In this document: positions 54,069-62,634 of the stretch, in pieces | Layout of the letters: each line of letters begins with the position of its first letter | Numbering within the stretch: the first letter of the stretch is position 1 | From: Streptomyces sp. NA04227 | GTDB lineage: Bacteria; Actinomycetota; Actinomycetes; Streptomycetales; Streptomycetaceae | NCBI RefSeq assembly: GCF_013364195.1 | Contig: NZ_CP054918.1 | Span: 5,383,001 to 5,447,000, forward strand | Length of the DNA: 64,000 bases | Direction: 5' to 3' | Notes under the pieces: model-generated | What the model was told of the DNA's origin: nothing | Database searches by the model: none | The model's input: the letters and a program-made list of their open reading frames with translations, nothing else | Program-made: the position numbers and the translations under genes

Positions 54069-54520
54069 TGCGGGCGGCGCTGGGTGCGGGGTTGGCACGG
54101 AGGCGGCGTGGTGCGCTGCGTGTGGGGCCGGTCCGGCGGCAGTGTGGCGCGCTGCGCGCGGGACTGGTCCGGCGGCGGCGTGCGGCGGACGACCGGGGCG
54201 TCTCGATGCTGGAGTTCGCGGGCTTTCTGCCCATCCTGCTGCTCGTCGGAATGGCCGCCATCCAGCTCGGGTTGGTCGGTTACTCGGCCAGTCAGGCGGG
54301 CTCCGGCGCCCGCGCGGCGGCGCGTGCCGCCTCGCAGGAACGCCCGGGACAGGCCGCGGGCCTCGCCGCGATGAGCGACTGGCTGGACGCCCGGGTCGGC
54401 ATCAGCGGCGGCGCCGACACCACGACCGCCACGGTCACCGTCCAAGTCCCCACCCTGCTGCCCTTCGTGGACACCGACTGGTCCGTGACCCGCAGTGCCA
54501 CCATGCCGAACGACGAGTGA
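54068..54520 (+). CDS. TadE-like minor pilin
   Basis: This is a 150-residue protein. After an Arg-rich N-terminal leader (1-45) comes DDRGVSMLEFAGFLPILLLV, the processing-site-like and membrane segment of TadE/TadG pseudopilins with a conserved Glu. The short outside domain ends DWSVTRSATMPNDE. The start codon overlaps the previous stop (TGATG). The end of the gene resembles the tandem repeat that follows. Confidence 0.8.
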   Translation: MRAALGAGLARRRRGALRVGPVRRQCGALRAGLVRRRRAADDRGVSMLEFAGFLPILLLVGMAAIQLGLVGYSASQAGSGARAAARAASQERPGQAAGLAAMSDWLDARVGISGGADTTTATVTVQVPTLLPFVDTDWSVTRSATMPNDE

Positions 54521-54558
54521 ACGGGCGCCGGGTCGCACGGCGTTGACCGTCCCCTCGG

Positions 54559-54660
54559 CCACCGACGAATGAACCTCCGCACTACCGACGAATGAGCAAC
54601 CGCACCACCGACCACTGAACATCCGCGCCACCGAAGAGTGAACATCCGTACCACCGAAGG
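54559..54660. repeat. 23-bp tandem repeat between tadE and tadA
   Basis: Four full units start at 54559, 54582, 54605 and 54628, with a partial fifth at 54651. Consensus core is CCACCGACGAATGAAC followed by a variable 7-base tail. The last partial copy changes to CCACCGAAGGGAG and supplies the tadA ribosome site. The unit resembles the end of the tadE coding sequence (CGACGAGTGAAC). Confidence 0.8.
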
Positions 54661-54673
54661 GAGTTGAGAACAC

Positions 54674-56017
54674 ATGAGCCTGAGGTCGCGTATCGCGCAG
54701 CCCGAGGAGGGCGGCGGGCCCGGTCGGGAGGACGGGCGGCTCGTGGCCGCCTACCGGGCCAAGCTCCTGGAGGAGATCGACCTCGCGGAGATGTCCTCGC
54801 TCTCCGCCGCCGAACGCCGCTCCCGTCTGGAACGCGTCCTCGGGCACCTCATCAGCCGTGAGGGCCCGGTACTGTCCACCCACGAACGCGGCCAGCTGAT
54901 CCGCCGCGTGGTGGACGAGGCGCTCGGCCTCGGCGTACTGGAACCGTTGCTCGCGGATGCCTCCATCACCGAGATCATGGTCAACGGCCCCGACTCGGTC
55001 TTCGTCGAACGCGGCGGCCGGGTCGAACAGCTCCCGTTGCGCTTCGCCTCCGACGAGCAACTGCTCCAGACCATCGAACGCATCGTCTCCACCGTCAACC
55101 GCCGCGTGGACGAGTCGAATCCGATGGTGGACGCCCGGCTGCCCAGCGGCGAACGCGTCAACGTCATCATCCCGCCGCTGTCCCTGACCGGCCCGACCCT
55201 CACCATCCGGCGCTTCCCGCGCGCCTACACGCTCCCCGAACTCATCGGCCTCGGCTCCCTCGACGAGCAGATGCTGATGCTCCTCGCGGCCTTCGTACGG
55301 GCCCGGTTCAACGTGATCGTCTCCGGCGGCACCGGCTCCGGCAAGACCACGCTGCTCAACGCGCTGTCCGGACTGATCCCGTCCCACGAGCGCATCATCA
55401 CCATCGAGGACTCCGCCGAACTCCAGCTCCAGCAGGAGCATGTGATCCGTCTGGAGTCCCGGCCGCCGAACGTCGAGGGCAAGGGCCAGGTCACCATCCG
55501 CGACCTGGTCCGCAACTCGCTGCGGATGCGGCCCGACCGGATCATCGTCGGCGAGGTCCGCGGCGGCGAGACCCTCGACATGCTCCAGGCCATGTCGACC
55601 GGCCACGACGGCTCGCTCGCCACCGTGCACGCCAACACGGCCGAGGACGCGCTGATGCGGCTGCAGACCCTCGGCTCGATGTCCGAGGTGCAGATCCCCT
55701 TCGAGGCGCTCAAGGACCAGATCAACTCCGCCGTGGACGTGGTCGTCCAGCTCGCCCGGCACAGCGACGGCTCCCGCAAGATCGCCGAGATCGCCCTGCT
55801 CGTCTCGCACGGCCGCGACGAGTTCCGGATGGTGCCGGTGACCCGCTTCGTCCCCCACCCGCTGGCCGCCGACCGCGTCGTACGAGGCCACTTCGAGCAC
55901 CTGCCACTGCCCCGCGAAACCGCCGAGAAGCTGCACCTGGCCGACGAGCCGGTGCCTCCGGCCTTCGGGGTGGGGCAGCCGCCGGGGCCCTATCCGCCGA
56001 GGCAGGCCATCGGATGA
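54674..56017 (+). CDS. tadA: TadA/CpaF secretion ATPase
   Basis: This is a 447-residue hexameric ATPase that drives Flp pilus assembly. It has an N-terminal helical domain ([20 protein letters not shown]), Walker [11 protein letters not shown] (218-227), [12 protein letters not shown] (Asp box/Walker B-like), and the His and Walker regions [14 protein letters not shown] and [16 protein letters not shown]. Length is typical. GGGAG lies before the ATG. It powers assembly together with the TadB/TadC membrane proteins encoded next. Confidence 0.95.
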   Translation: MSLRSRIAQPEEGGGPGREDGRLVAAYRAKLLEEIDLAEMSSLSAAERRSRLERVLGHLISREGPVLSTHERGQLIRRVVDEALGLGVLEPLLADASITEIMVNGPDSVFVERGGRVEQLPLRFASDEQLLQTIERIVSTVNRRVDESNPMVDARLPSGERVNVIIPPLSLTGPTLTIRRFPRAYTLPELIGLGSLDEQMLMLLAAFVRARFNVIVSGGTGSGKTTLLNALSGLIPSHERIITIEDSAELQLQQEHVIRLESRPPNVEGKGQVTIRDLVRNSLRMRPDRIIVGEVRGGETLDMLQAMSTGHDGSLATVHANTAEDALMRLQTLGSMSEVQIPFEALKDQINSAVDVVVQLARHSDGSRKIAEIALLVSHGRDEFRMVPVTRFVPHPLAADRVVRGHFEHLPLPRETAEKLHLADEPVPPAFGVGQPPGPYPPRQAIG

Positions 56018-56075
56018 GCCCCCGCCCGACCGTCCCCGCCCGCGTCCCTGCCCCCGCCCCCGCCCGGAGCCCGGC

Positions 56076-57017
56076 ATGAACAGCCCCGCCGTTCTGGCGC
56101 TCGGCGCCACCGTCCTGACCGGCACCCTCGCCGTCGCGGGACTGCACACCTACGCCTCCGGGCGGGCCCAGCGCCAGGCCCTGGTCGACCGGCTCTCCGG
56201 CGAGGGCGCCGCCGGCGCGCCACCGGGCAGGGCCCGCCGCTTCGCCGGGGTGGACCGCAGGCTCCGCGGCACCCGGCTCGGCCGCTCGGTGCAACAGCGG
56301 CTCGCGGCCACCGGACTCGACGTCACCCCGGGCGAGTTCCTCGTCTACGTGAGTGCCGCGGTCGCCGCGCTATGGCTGATCGCGGCGGCGGCCCTGGCGC
56401 CCTTCTTCGGCCCGATCGCCGGACTCGTCGCCGTCTGGAGCGCCGTACTCTTCCTCAACTGGCAACGCCAGAAGCGGATAGAAGCCTTCATCGGCCAACT
56501 CCCCGATGTGGCCCGCCTGTTGGCCAACGCGACGGCGGCCGGTCTGGCGCTGCGCACCTCCCTCACCATGGCCGCCGAGGAACTCGAAGCCCCGGCGGGC
56601 GAGGAACTCTCCCTGGTGGCCGACAAGTTGACCCTCGGCCGCAGCGTCGAGGAAGCCCTGGACGAACTCGCCACCCGGCTGCCCTCCCGCGAACTCAGCG
56701 TCCTCGTCACCACATTGGTCCTGGCCAACAAGGCGGGCGGCTCGGTGGTCAGCTCCCTGCGCAACCTCACCCAGACCCTGGAGGACCGCAAGGAGACCCG
56801 GCGCGAGATCCGCACCATGCTCTCCGAGGTCAACGCCACCGCCTTCACGGTCCCCCTCCTCGGCCTCGGCTCGCTCCTCCTCATCAACTCCTCCAACGAG
56901 GGCGCGCTCGCCAAGGTGACCGGCTCCCCACTCGGCCAGGGACTGATCCTGCTCTCCCTGGCCCTGTACGCGGTCGGCTTCCTCGTCATCCGTCGCCTCG
57001 GCAAGATCGAGGTGTGA
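56076..57017 (+). CDS. tadB: TadB-type inner-membrane pilus assembly protein
   Basis: This is a 313-residue type II secretion F-domain protein. It has an N-terminal helix (4-24), a helix pair at about 88-128, then a cytoplasmic T2SSF domain (FIGQLPDVARLLANATAAGL to LRNLTQTLEDRKETRREI) and two C-terminal helices. TadB forms the membrane platform that the TadA ATPase acts on. The start lies 58 bases after tadA. Confidence 0.9.
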   Translation: MNSPAVLALGATVLTGTLAVAGLHTYASGRAQRQALVDRLSGEGAAGAPPGRARRFAGVDRRLRGTRLGRSVQQRLAATGLDVTPGEFLVYVSAAVAALWLIAAAALAPFFGPIAGLVAVWSAVLFLNWQRQKRIEAFIGQLPDVARLLANATAAGLALRTSLTMAAEELEAPAGEELSLVADKLTLGRSVEEALDELATRLPSRELSVLVTTLVLANKAGGSVVSSLRNLTQTLEDRKETRREIRTMLSEVNATAFTVPLLGLGSLLLINSSNEGALAKVTGSPLGQGLILLSLALYAVGFLVIRRLGKIEV

Positions 57018-57024
57018 GCCCGTC

Positions 57025-57915
57025 ATGACCGCCGTGCTCCTCGCCGCCCTGATGGCGCTCGCCGTCGCCGGATTCTGCTACGGCGTCAAGCTGTACCGCG
57101 CCGACGCCAAGCTCCCCGACGACCTCGCCGTGGCCCTGGAGGTGGGCGCCTCCCGCGTCTCCACGGCGGGCTCCGCCGTGGACCGCCTCGGCATGCGCTT
57201 CGCCCCGCTCGTCCTGCGGCTCATGGGCCCCAAGCGCGTCGCCGCCAAACGCCGCCGGATCGACATGGCGGGCAACCCCGGCGGCCTGACCCTCGACCGC
57301 TACGCGGCCCGCCGCGCGGTCTACGGGATCTTCGGCGTCGTCATGGGCCTGGTCTTCCTCACGAACGACCAACTCCTGTTCGCCCTGATGACCCTCGTCT
57401 TCGGCCTGGTCGCCGCCGACGCCCTGATCTGGCAGGCCATCCGCGAACGCCGCGAGGTCATCGACCGCACCCTGCCCGACTTCCTCGACGTCCTCGCCGT
57501 CGTCGTCTCCGCCGGACTCGGCTTCCGGCAGGCACTGGAACGCGTCGCCGAGAAGTACGAGGGCCCCTGGGCCGACGAACTCCGTATCACCCTGCGGCAG
57601 ATGGACATGGGCGTCAGCCGCCGCCAGGCCTTCGACGAACTGCGCAAGCGCAACGAGTCCGAGCAGGTGGGCCAGTTCGTCTCCGCCCTCCAGCAGGGCG
57701 AGGAACTCGGCTCCCCGATCGCCGAGACGCTCATCCAGATCGCCACCGACATGCGCCGCACCGACGCCCAGAACTCCCGCCGCCGCGCCGCCCGCACCAT
57801 CCCCAAGGCGACCATGGCCACCCTGGTCTTCATGCTCCCGGCCACCATGATCCTCATCGCCACCGGCATGTTCCTCGGCTCCGGCTCCGACTTCGGCTCG
57901 ATCCTCGGGGAGTGA
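57025..57915 (+). CDS. tadC: TadC-type inner-membrane pilus assembly protein
   Basis: This is a 296-residue T2SSF-domain protein, second half of the TadB/TadC platform. It has an N-terminal helix (3-20), a helix pair at about 98-135, the cytoplasmic domain TLPDFLDVLAVVVSAGLGFR with LEEGEEL-like QQGEELGSPIAETLIQIATD, and a final helix (MLPATMILIATGMFLG). It begins 7 bases after tadB, clearly co-transcribed. Confidence 0.9.
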   Translation: MTAVLLAALMALAVAGFCYGVKLYRADAKLPDDLAVALEVGASRVSTAGSAVDRLGMRFAPLVLRLMGPKRVAAKRRRIDMAGNPGGLTLDRYAARRAVYGIFGVVMGLVFLTNDQLLFALMTLVFGLVAADALIWQAIRERREVIDRTLPDFLDVLAVVVSAGLGFRQALERVAEKYEGPWADELRITLRQMDMGVSRRQAFDELRKRNESEQVGQFVSALQQGEELGSPIAETLIQIATDMRRTDAQNSRRRAARTIPKATMATLVFMLPATMILIATGMFLGSGSDFGSILGE

Positions 57916-58484
57916 CCATGGCTGTACGGCTGTCGCGTCGCCCGCCTTCGCACCTGCAATCAACTAGGGGCAATTCTTTGCGGGTTTGTCATCCATACGT
58001 CTCCACGGACCCCGAAGATGGGCCACACTGCGCGTGTACGGATCGTGTGGGGACGATTGCGTTGGCGGGGACCGCGTCGACAGGACCCGGCCTGCCCGAC
58101 CCGTCACGTGACGGATCAGGTGGCCGATCGCACGGCGGACGGTGCCACGGCCCGGGTGGGGGTGAGACGGTGGTGAACACGGCACGGGAGCGGAACGTGA
58201 CACTCCCGGCACCCGGAGCCCGTTTCACGGGCCCGCACATCGCGCAGAACCACAACAGCCGTACCGGCAACGGGGCTCACCCGCCCCCACGGCACCGCCG
58301 CCAGCGGTACCGGACGTCCGGGGCGGCACACGGGGGGTGGTGTCGGTGAGGACCGCGGCCATAAGCAGCCGCCGCACGGTCGGCGGGCCGAAGCGCCGGG
58401 CACGCATGCCCGGCACCGACGTACGCGACGACACGTACGGGGCCCACCAGGGCCGCGGAACAGGGCGGGACGGAGAGGGACAAC
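57916..58484. other. Long intergenic region before the pilin gene
   Basis: About 570 bases. Two short open frames in the plus direction overlap here but neither has recognisable sequence or a ribosome site, so no gene is called. An AT-richer patch at about 57955-57995 with TTTGCGGGTTTG and CATACG could hold the pilin promoter. The ribosome site GGAGAGGG lies at 58472-58479. Confidence 0.5.
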
Positions 58485-58724
58485 GTGACGAAGGAACTGT
58501 GGCTGAGAGCGGCGGTGGGCACGGAACGCTCACTCGCCACCTGGGCACGCACCGTGTCGACCCGGATGCGGGGGCGGGAGCGGGATGCGGGGGCTGGGTT
58601 TGTGGAGTATGCGGGGTTGATGATTCTGATCGCGGGGATCTACACGCTCATCGATCAACTCGGCCTGGACGGCAAGATCTCCGAAGCGATCGGCAACGCG
58701 GTCAACGACGTCATCGGCGCCTGA
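58485..58724 (+). CDS. Flp-type major pilin
   Basis: This is a 79-residue protein from a GTG with GGAGAGGG upstream. It has a long basic leader (1-37), then GFVEYAGLMILIAGIYTLID, a membrane segment with the pilin-type Glu at position +5 after Gly, and a short hydrophilic end. This fits Flp/Fap pilins cleaved by a prepilin peptidase after the Gly. No peptidase gene is in the window. It probably forms the pilus fibre built by TadA-TadC. Confidence 0.8.
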   Translation: MTKELWLRAAVGTERSLATWARTVSTRMRGRERDAGAGFVEYAGLMILIAGIYTLIDQLGLDGKISEAIGNAVNDVIGA

Positions 58725-59362
58725 CCGAGAGGTCTTTCGGGTCCGACCGGGGCTCGACACTTCCCCTCTACATCTGGTTGACCGCGATCATCCTGTTCGT
58801 GGCCCTCGCCTTCTTCGCCTTCGCTCAGGCGGCAGTTGCCCGCAGCGGCGCCCAGTCGGCGGCCGACGCGGCCGCTCTGGCCGCGGCCCAGGACAGCAGG
58901 GACGAACTCCTCGACGGACTCATCGAGGCGATCGAGAACGGCGACGACGGTGACGAGGACGGTGACGACAACCAGGACGGCGGGTGGCCGGACTGGCTCG
59001 ACGGGACCGACTTCGAGGGTGCCGGAGCCAGGGGCGCCGCCGAAGCGCTCGCGGCGGACAACGACTCCTCGGTCACGGGTTTCGGGGCCGCGGAGGCGAA
59101 CGGTCTGCCGGGGTACCGGGTCGAGGTCCGGACCAACTACACGGTCGGCGACTCGATCATCCCGGGCACCGAGGCCAAGCACGCGAAAGCGGACGCGGTC
59201 GCCGTGATCGAGCCACGCTGCGACATCGACGAGGACGCCGATCCCAAGAAGCCGGTGGAACTCGACTGCGACGGCGACCTCATCGAGATCGACCCCGAGG
59301 ACTTCGATCCGGACGATCTCCCCGACGCATCCACCCTGTTCGCCGTGCACTTGGCCGAGTGA
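58721..59362 (+). CDS. TadG-like (Flp pilus-assembly) protein, start uncertain
   Basis: About 213 residues. The N-terminal segment DRGSTLPLYIWLTAIILFV and ARSGAQSAADAAALAAAQ match the TadG-like domain (pilin-like helix followed by a small-residue helix). The outer part is very acidic (GDDGDEDGDDNQDGG). No ATG, GTG or TTG exists between the pilin stop codon and the conserved part. The only candidate is CTG 58721, which overlaps the pilin stop as CTGA, suggesting coupled re-initiation at a rare start. Confidence 0.7.
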   Translation: MTERSFGSDRGSTLPLYIWLTAIILFVALAFFAFAQAAVARSGAQSAADAAALAAAQDSRDELLDGLIEAIENGDDGDEDGDDNQDGGWPDWLDGTDFEGAGARGAAEALAADNDSSVTGFGAAEANGLPGYRVEVRTNYTVGDSIIPGTEAKHAKADAVAVIEPRCDIDEDADPKKPVELDCDGDLIEIDPEDFDPDDLPDASTLFAVHLAE

Positions 59363-59394
59363 CAGTGACAGAACGAGACAAGGAACCCGTACCG

Positions 59395-59985
59395 ATGAAT
59401 CTTCGGCACACCATGAAGGGCCGCAGGGCGCTCACTGCGGTGGCGCTCACGACTGGACTGGTCCTCGCGGTGGCCGGGTGCGGCGGAGACGGCGACGACA
59501 AGGACCCGAAGAGCGAAGGTGGCAAGTCCTCCGCGCCGGAGAAGAACGACGACACCGCTGAGGACCCGAAGGAGCCTGGCGAGGGCCAGGACCCGACCAC
59601 GGTGCAGGGCAACGGGATCAGCGTCACGGTGACTTCCGCCGTCCGCGAGCAGGGCGGTTTTCTCACCCTCAGCGGCCAGGTGACCAACAACAAGTCCGGG
59701 ATATGGGTCGGTAGCGAATGGCGCAGTGACGAGTCCGAGCTGAAGAAGAACGGCGGCTCACTCGCGGGCGCCAGCCTGGTCGACTCCACGGGCAAGAAGA
59801 AGTACCTCGTACTGCGTGACACCCAGGGCCGGTGCCTGTGCACCGTCTTCCAGGGCGGCATCGATCAGGGCGAGACCATCGACTGGTTCGCGCAGTTCCC
59901 CGCGCCACCGGAAGGCACCGCGAAGGTGCAGCTCCAGCTGCCGACGATGCCGCCGGCCAACATCGAGATCACCGAGGGAGAGTGA
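59395..59985 (+). CDS. Lipoprotein of the Tad locus
   Basis: This is a 196-residue protein. The signal peptide ends with lipobox LAVAGC, and a charged linker (DGDDKDPKSEGGKSSAPEK) leads to a beta-sandwich-like domain (about 70-196) with VTVTSAVREQGGFLTLSGQV. Such domains are immunoglobulin-like and common in secreted actinobacterial proteins. It starts 33 bases after the TadG-like gene and ends 4 bases before the OmpA-domain gene, so it is part of the operon. Confidence 0.82.
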   Translation: MNLRHTMKGRRALTAVALTTGLVLAVAGCGGDGDDKDPKSEGGKSSAPEKNDDTAEDPKEPGEGQDPTTVQGNGISVTVTSAVREQGGFLTLSGQVTNNKSGIWVGSEWRSDESELKKNGGSLAGASLVDSTGKKKYLVLRDTQGRCLCTVFQGGIDQGETIDWFAQFPAPPEGTAKVQLQLPTMPPANIEITEGE

Positions 59986-59989
59986 AGCC

Positions 59990-60682
59990 ATGTCCTCCGC
60001 CCCTCGCTACGGCACGAAGGCCACCGCAACGGCCTTGACCGCCACCGCCCTTGTCCTGACTCTCGCGGTGACCACCGGCACCGCCCAAGCCGACGACCCC
60101 GACCCCAGCGTCCCGCCCGGCAGCGTCACTTCGCAGGCGCCGCCGAAGGTGGACGCGGCGAGCCCGGGCCTGAGGCTGGAGGCCGGAGCGACGCTGGCGC
60201 CCGCGAAGGTGCTGGACATCAAGTCGGTGGTGGAGGACACCGGCGGTGAGGAGCGCCGCGAGGACACCAACCTGGACGTGAAGTTCGCGCTCCAGGCGGA
60301 GGTCCTGTTCCCGAAGGACAGCGCCCGCCTCAACCCGAGCGCCCGTGCGCGGATCGAGGCCATCGCCGAGGAGATCAAGTCCCAAGGCTCCGGAGTGGTA
60401 CGGGTGTTCGGCTTCACGGACGACCTGGGCACCTACGAGCACGGCAAGGAACTCTCCCGCAAACGCGCCGAGGCCGTCCACGACGTACTGGCCCCGGGCC
60501 TCGGCCCCGACGTGACCTTCCACGTCCGCGGCTACAGCGAGGACTACCCCATCGCGGAGAACACCAACGAGGAGGGCCGCCGCAAGAACCGGCGGGTGGA
60601 GATCAGCTTCCCGCGGGGCGGAGCGACGGCCCCTGAAGCAGAGGCAGAACCTGCGGGCTCCGAGCCGGCAGGTCCTCTCTGA
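59990..60682 (+). CDS. Secreted OmpA-family peptidoglycan-binding protein
   Basis: This is a 230-residue protein. It has a signal peptide (about 1-35, ALTATALVLTLAVTTGTAQA) and a C-terminal OmpA domain (about 95-210) with VLFPKDSARLNPSARARIEA, VFGFTDDLGTYEHGKELSRK and ENTNEEGRRKNRRVEISF. The Asp/Arg pair that binds diaminopimelate is present. In Tad loci it could anchor the pilus machine to the cell wall. Starts 4 bases after the lipoprotein gene. Confidence 0.88.
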   Translation: MSSAPRYGTKATATALTATALVLTLAVTTGTAQADDPDPSVPPGSVTSQAPPKVDAASPGLRLEAGATLAPAKVLDIKSVVEDTGGEERREDTNLDVKFALQAEVLFPKDSARLNPSARARIEAIAEEIKSQGSGVVRVFGFTDDLGTYEHGKELSRKRAEAVHDVLAPGLGPDVTFHVRGYSEDYPIAENTNEEGRRKNRRVEISFPRGGATAPEAEAEPAGSEPAGPL

Positions 60683-60700
60683 GCGACGAAAGTCTCGTCG

Positions 60701-61237
60701 TTACTCAGGTTTGAAGCACCGCGAATACACGTCGAAGGCGATCAAAGGTTCGGTGCCTGCATCCAGACCCCGCAACCATTCGGCGTGCATTTGCGTGCGG
60801 GTCTTCATGTGCACGGCCAGAATCTCGAGGGTTCGGGCCTCGCTGCGATTCGGGCCGTTCTTCACGATCTTCCATCCGCGTTTGGGGAGTTCGCGAGCGA
60901 GGTTCGACATACCCTTTTGGAGGCTTGCATTGTTCACGCCATAGAGCGACCAGGGATGCCGAACGATCTGCAAGCTCCCCTCTTCGTTGTCATCGGACTT
61001 GCAATTGCTTGCCATGGGGCCAGGTGCTGTGGTTTTCCCGCGAACGTGGAGTATGTCGTAGAGACCGCTCGACAGCGACTTGACTTCGGTAAGCACTTCT
61101 TGAGGGGGTCGACTTTTCGGTTGGTAATCCATGCCGCTCGCATGGTCTTCCATCGAACATGCTGGGGCGATCAGCGCTAGGGCTAACGCCAAGGTGGTGA
61201 GCCCAAGGGGGCGTCGCCTTGCGTTTCGTGGCGTCAT
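60701..61237 (-). CDS. Lipoprotein with a TTA codon
   Basis: This is a 178-residue protein. Signal peptide LGLTTLALALALIAPAC ends in a lipobox Cys. The body is an alpha/beta domain (LSSGLYDILHVRGKTTAPG, RELPKRGWKIVKNGPNRSEA). Codon 18 is TTA (minus strand of 61184-61186), in the signal peptide. In Streptomyces this codon depends on the developmentally controlled bldA tRNA. The gene is visibly less GC-rich than its neighbours, suggesting transfer. ATG with GGGAGG upstream. Converges with the OmpA gene 18 bases away. Confidence 0.8.
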   Translation of the reverse strand: MTPRNARRRPLGLTTLALALALIAPACSMEDHASGMDYQPKSRPPQEVLTEVKSLSSGLYDILHVRGKTTAPGPMASNCKSDDNEEGSLQIVRHPWSLYGVNNASLQKGMSNLARELPKRGWKIVKNGPNRSEARTLEILAVHMKTRTQMHAEWLRGLDAGTEPLIAFDVYSRCFKPE

Positions 61238-61686
61238 TGACGCGCCTCCCGGAAGCTCATTGAGGTAGGAATCAGTCGCTTGACTGTCTCTGGGGTGATC
61301 TTGCCGCTCAGCTTTGTCTACACAGCATTCTTCGGCTGTGACAAACCGCCTGGGCACGCGGCCCCCACTACCTCGGCCTCGCCCTGCCGCACCCGCCACC
61401 AACGCCCCCCTACGCCGTGCGCTGCGCGAACGCCACCACGACCCGGTGGAACGGGGTGAACCTGCTGGCGCGCGTCAACCTCTGAGCAGGCGCGCAGCGA
61501 CCCCCGAGCGGGCGCGCGGCGGCACCGTTCGCGCGCCCGCCACCCTTCGCACAGGCAACCCATGTCCAGAAAATCCCCTCCTACCGGGTGACCGCCCCGC
61601 CGGGCGCCCCGCACCGAGGAACCCTCCTTGTGGGCCCGTACGTCCAACCGCCCCCGCCCGGGGCGACCACCCGCTCAGGAGATCCC
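61238..61686. other. Intergenic region between two divergent lipoprotein genes
   Basis: About 450 bases. On the minus strand TTGTCA and TAGACA about 18 bases apart (61310-61345) may be the promoter of the TTA-containing lipoprotein gene; the hairpin CACAGC/GCTGTG lies inside the spacer. The rest is Pro/Arg-type GC-rich sequence without recognisable coding. Confidence 0.45.
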
Positions 61687-62505
61687 GTGCCGAAGCCGAC
61701 GAAGACCACGCAGGTGCAACGCCGAACAGACAGCCACGTACGACAGTGGGGCGGGGCGGCCGAGGCCGCGCCCCGGACGGCCGCAGACGGGACGACCCCG
61801 CGCACGCACACGCGGCGGACCCCGTGGCTCCGGACCGCCGCCTCCCTCGCCCTGCTCCCTCTCCTCGCCGTCGCCCTGACCGCGTGCGGAGGCGACGACG
61901 AGGGCGGCGACAAGGCCAAGGACCCTGCGTCGTCCGGGAGTCCGTCGGACAAGCCTTCCGGAACGCCGACCGGAAAGCCCTCCGCAAAGCCCTCCGGAAG
62001 CCCCGACGACGGTCAGGAGCTCGGCCCCGGTGAGAGCGGCCGGGGCGAGGTCGCCAACCGGAAGACCGAGACCACGTACGTGGCGGGCGCGCAGAAGGTC
62101 GACATCGGTACCGAGGCCGACGCCAGGAAGCTGGTGGACGATCCGGCGCTGGTCGAGGGCAAGGTGCCCGCGACCGCCTACCTGAAGCTCACCAACGACG
62201 ACGGCGGCACCATCGCCGGACATCCGCGGATCGGGGACATCCGGCTGACCGCCGACGGGCAGCCGGGCACGCCCCTCGACAGCGCCGAGGTGCGGGGCAA
62301 GGACGTGCCCCCGGCCAAGGGCTGTGAGACACCGGAGGAGATCACGAACTGGAAGGAAGGCGAAAGCCATGTCTTCTGCGAGACGTTCCTGATCCCCAAG
62401 GGCGCCGTGAAGGTGCTCGTTCAGTGGGTGAAGGACCCGGCCGACGGCTTCACGTACTCCTGGGACTTCACCGTGCGGGCGGACGGCGGCCCGCGGACAC
62501 CCTGA
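61687..62505 (+). CDS. Secreted lipoprotein of unknown function
   Basis: This is a 272-residue protein from a GTG with CAGGAG upstream. A long polar N-region (1-50) precedes the hydrophobic core ASLALLPLLAVALTACG, whose Cys is a lipobox. A Ser/Pro/Lys/Gly linker (SGSPSDKPSGTPTGKPSAK) follows, then a folded domain (about 120-272) resembling immunoglobulin-like Streptomyces lipoproteins. The long N-region may mean the true start is internal, but no better-placed start was seen. Confidence 0.78.
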   Translation: MPKPTKTTQVQRRTDSHVRQWGGAAEAAPRTAADGTTPRTHTRRTPWLRTAASLALLPLLAVALTACGGDDEGGDKAKDPASSGSPSDKPSGTPTGKPSAKPSGSPDDGQELGPGESGRGEVANRKTETTYVAGAQKVDIGTEADARKLVDDPALVEGKVPATAYLKLTNDDGGTIAGHPRIGDIRLTADGQPGTPLDSAEVRGKDVPPAKGCETPEEITNWKEGESHVFCETFLIPKGAVKVLVQWVKDPADGFTYSWDFTVRADGGPRTP

Positions 62506-62596
62506 CCCGCGCGTCCTGAACCACGCCTTCTGACCCGCGCACCCGCACCCGCCAACCCGCACCCGCCAACCCACACTCACCCGCGGATTCCCGGGC

Positions 62597-62627
62597 GATG
62601 TGCGCCGTCCCAAGGGCGGCGCACATC
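62597..62627. terminator. Bidirectional terminator
   Basis: GATGTGCGCCG and its perfect complement CGGCGCACATC flank a 9-base loop. It sits between the lipoprotein gene and the convergent acyltransferase gene. Confidence 0.75.
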
Positions 62628-62634
62628 CCGCCGG

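Noticed and set aside
54559..54660. Tandem repeat considered as a CRISPR array
   Set aside because: Units are contiguous without unique spacers and no cas genes are near.
57912..58349. Open frame after tadC considered as a gene
   Set aside because: It overlaps the tadC stop, has no ribosome site, and its sequence has no recognisable pattern.
61700..61860. Start of the 61687 gene considered as a possible internal site after residue 50
   Set aside because: No ATG or GTG with a ribosome site lies close to the signal-peptide core, so the GTG with CAGGAG was kept.
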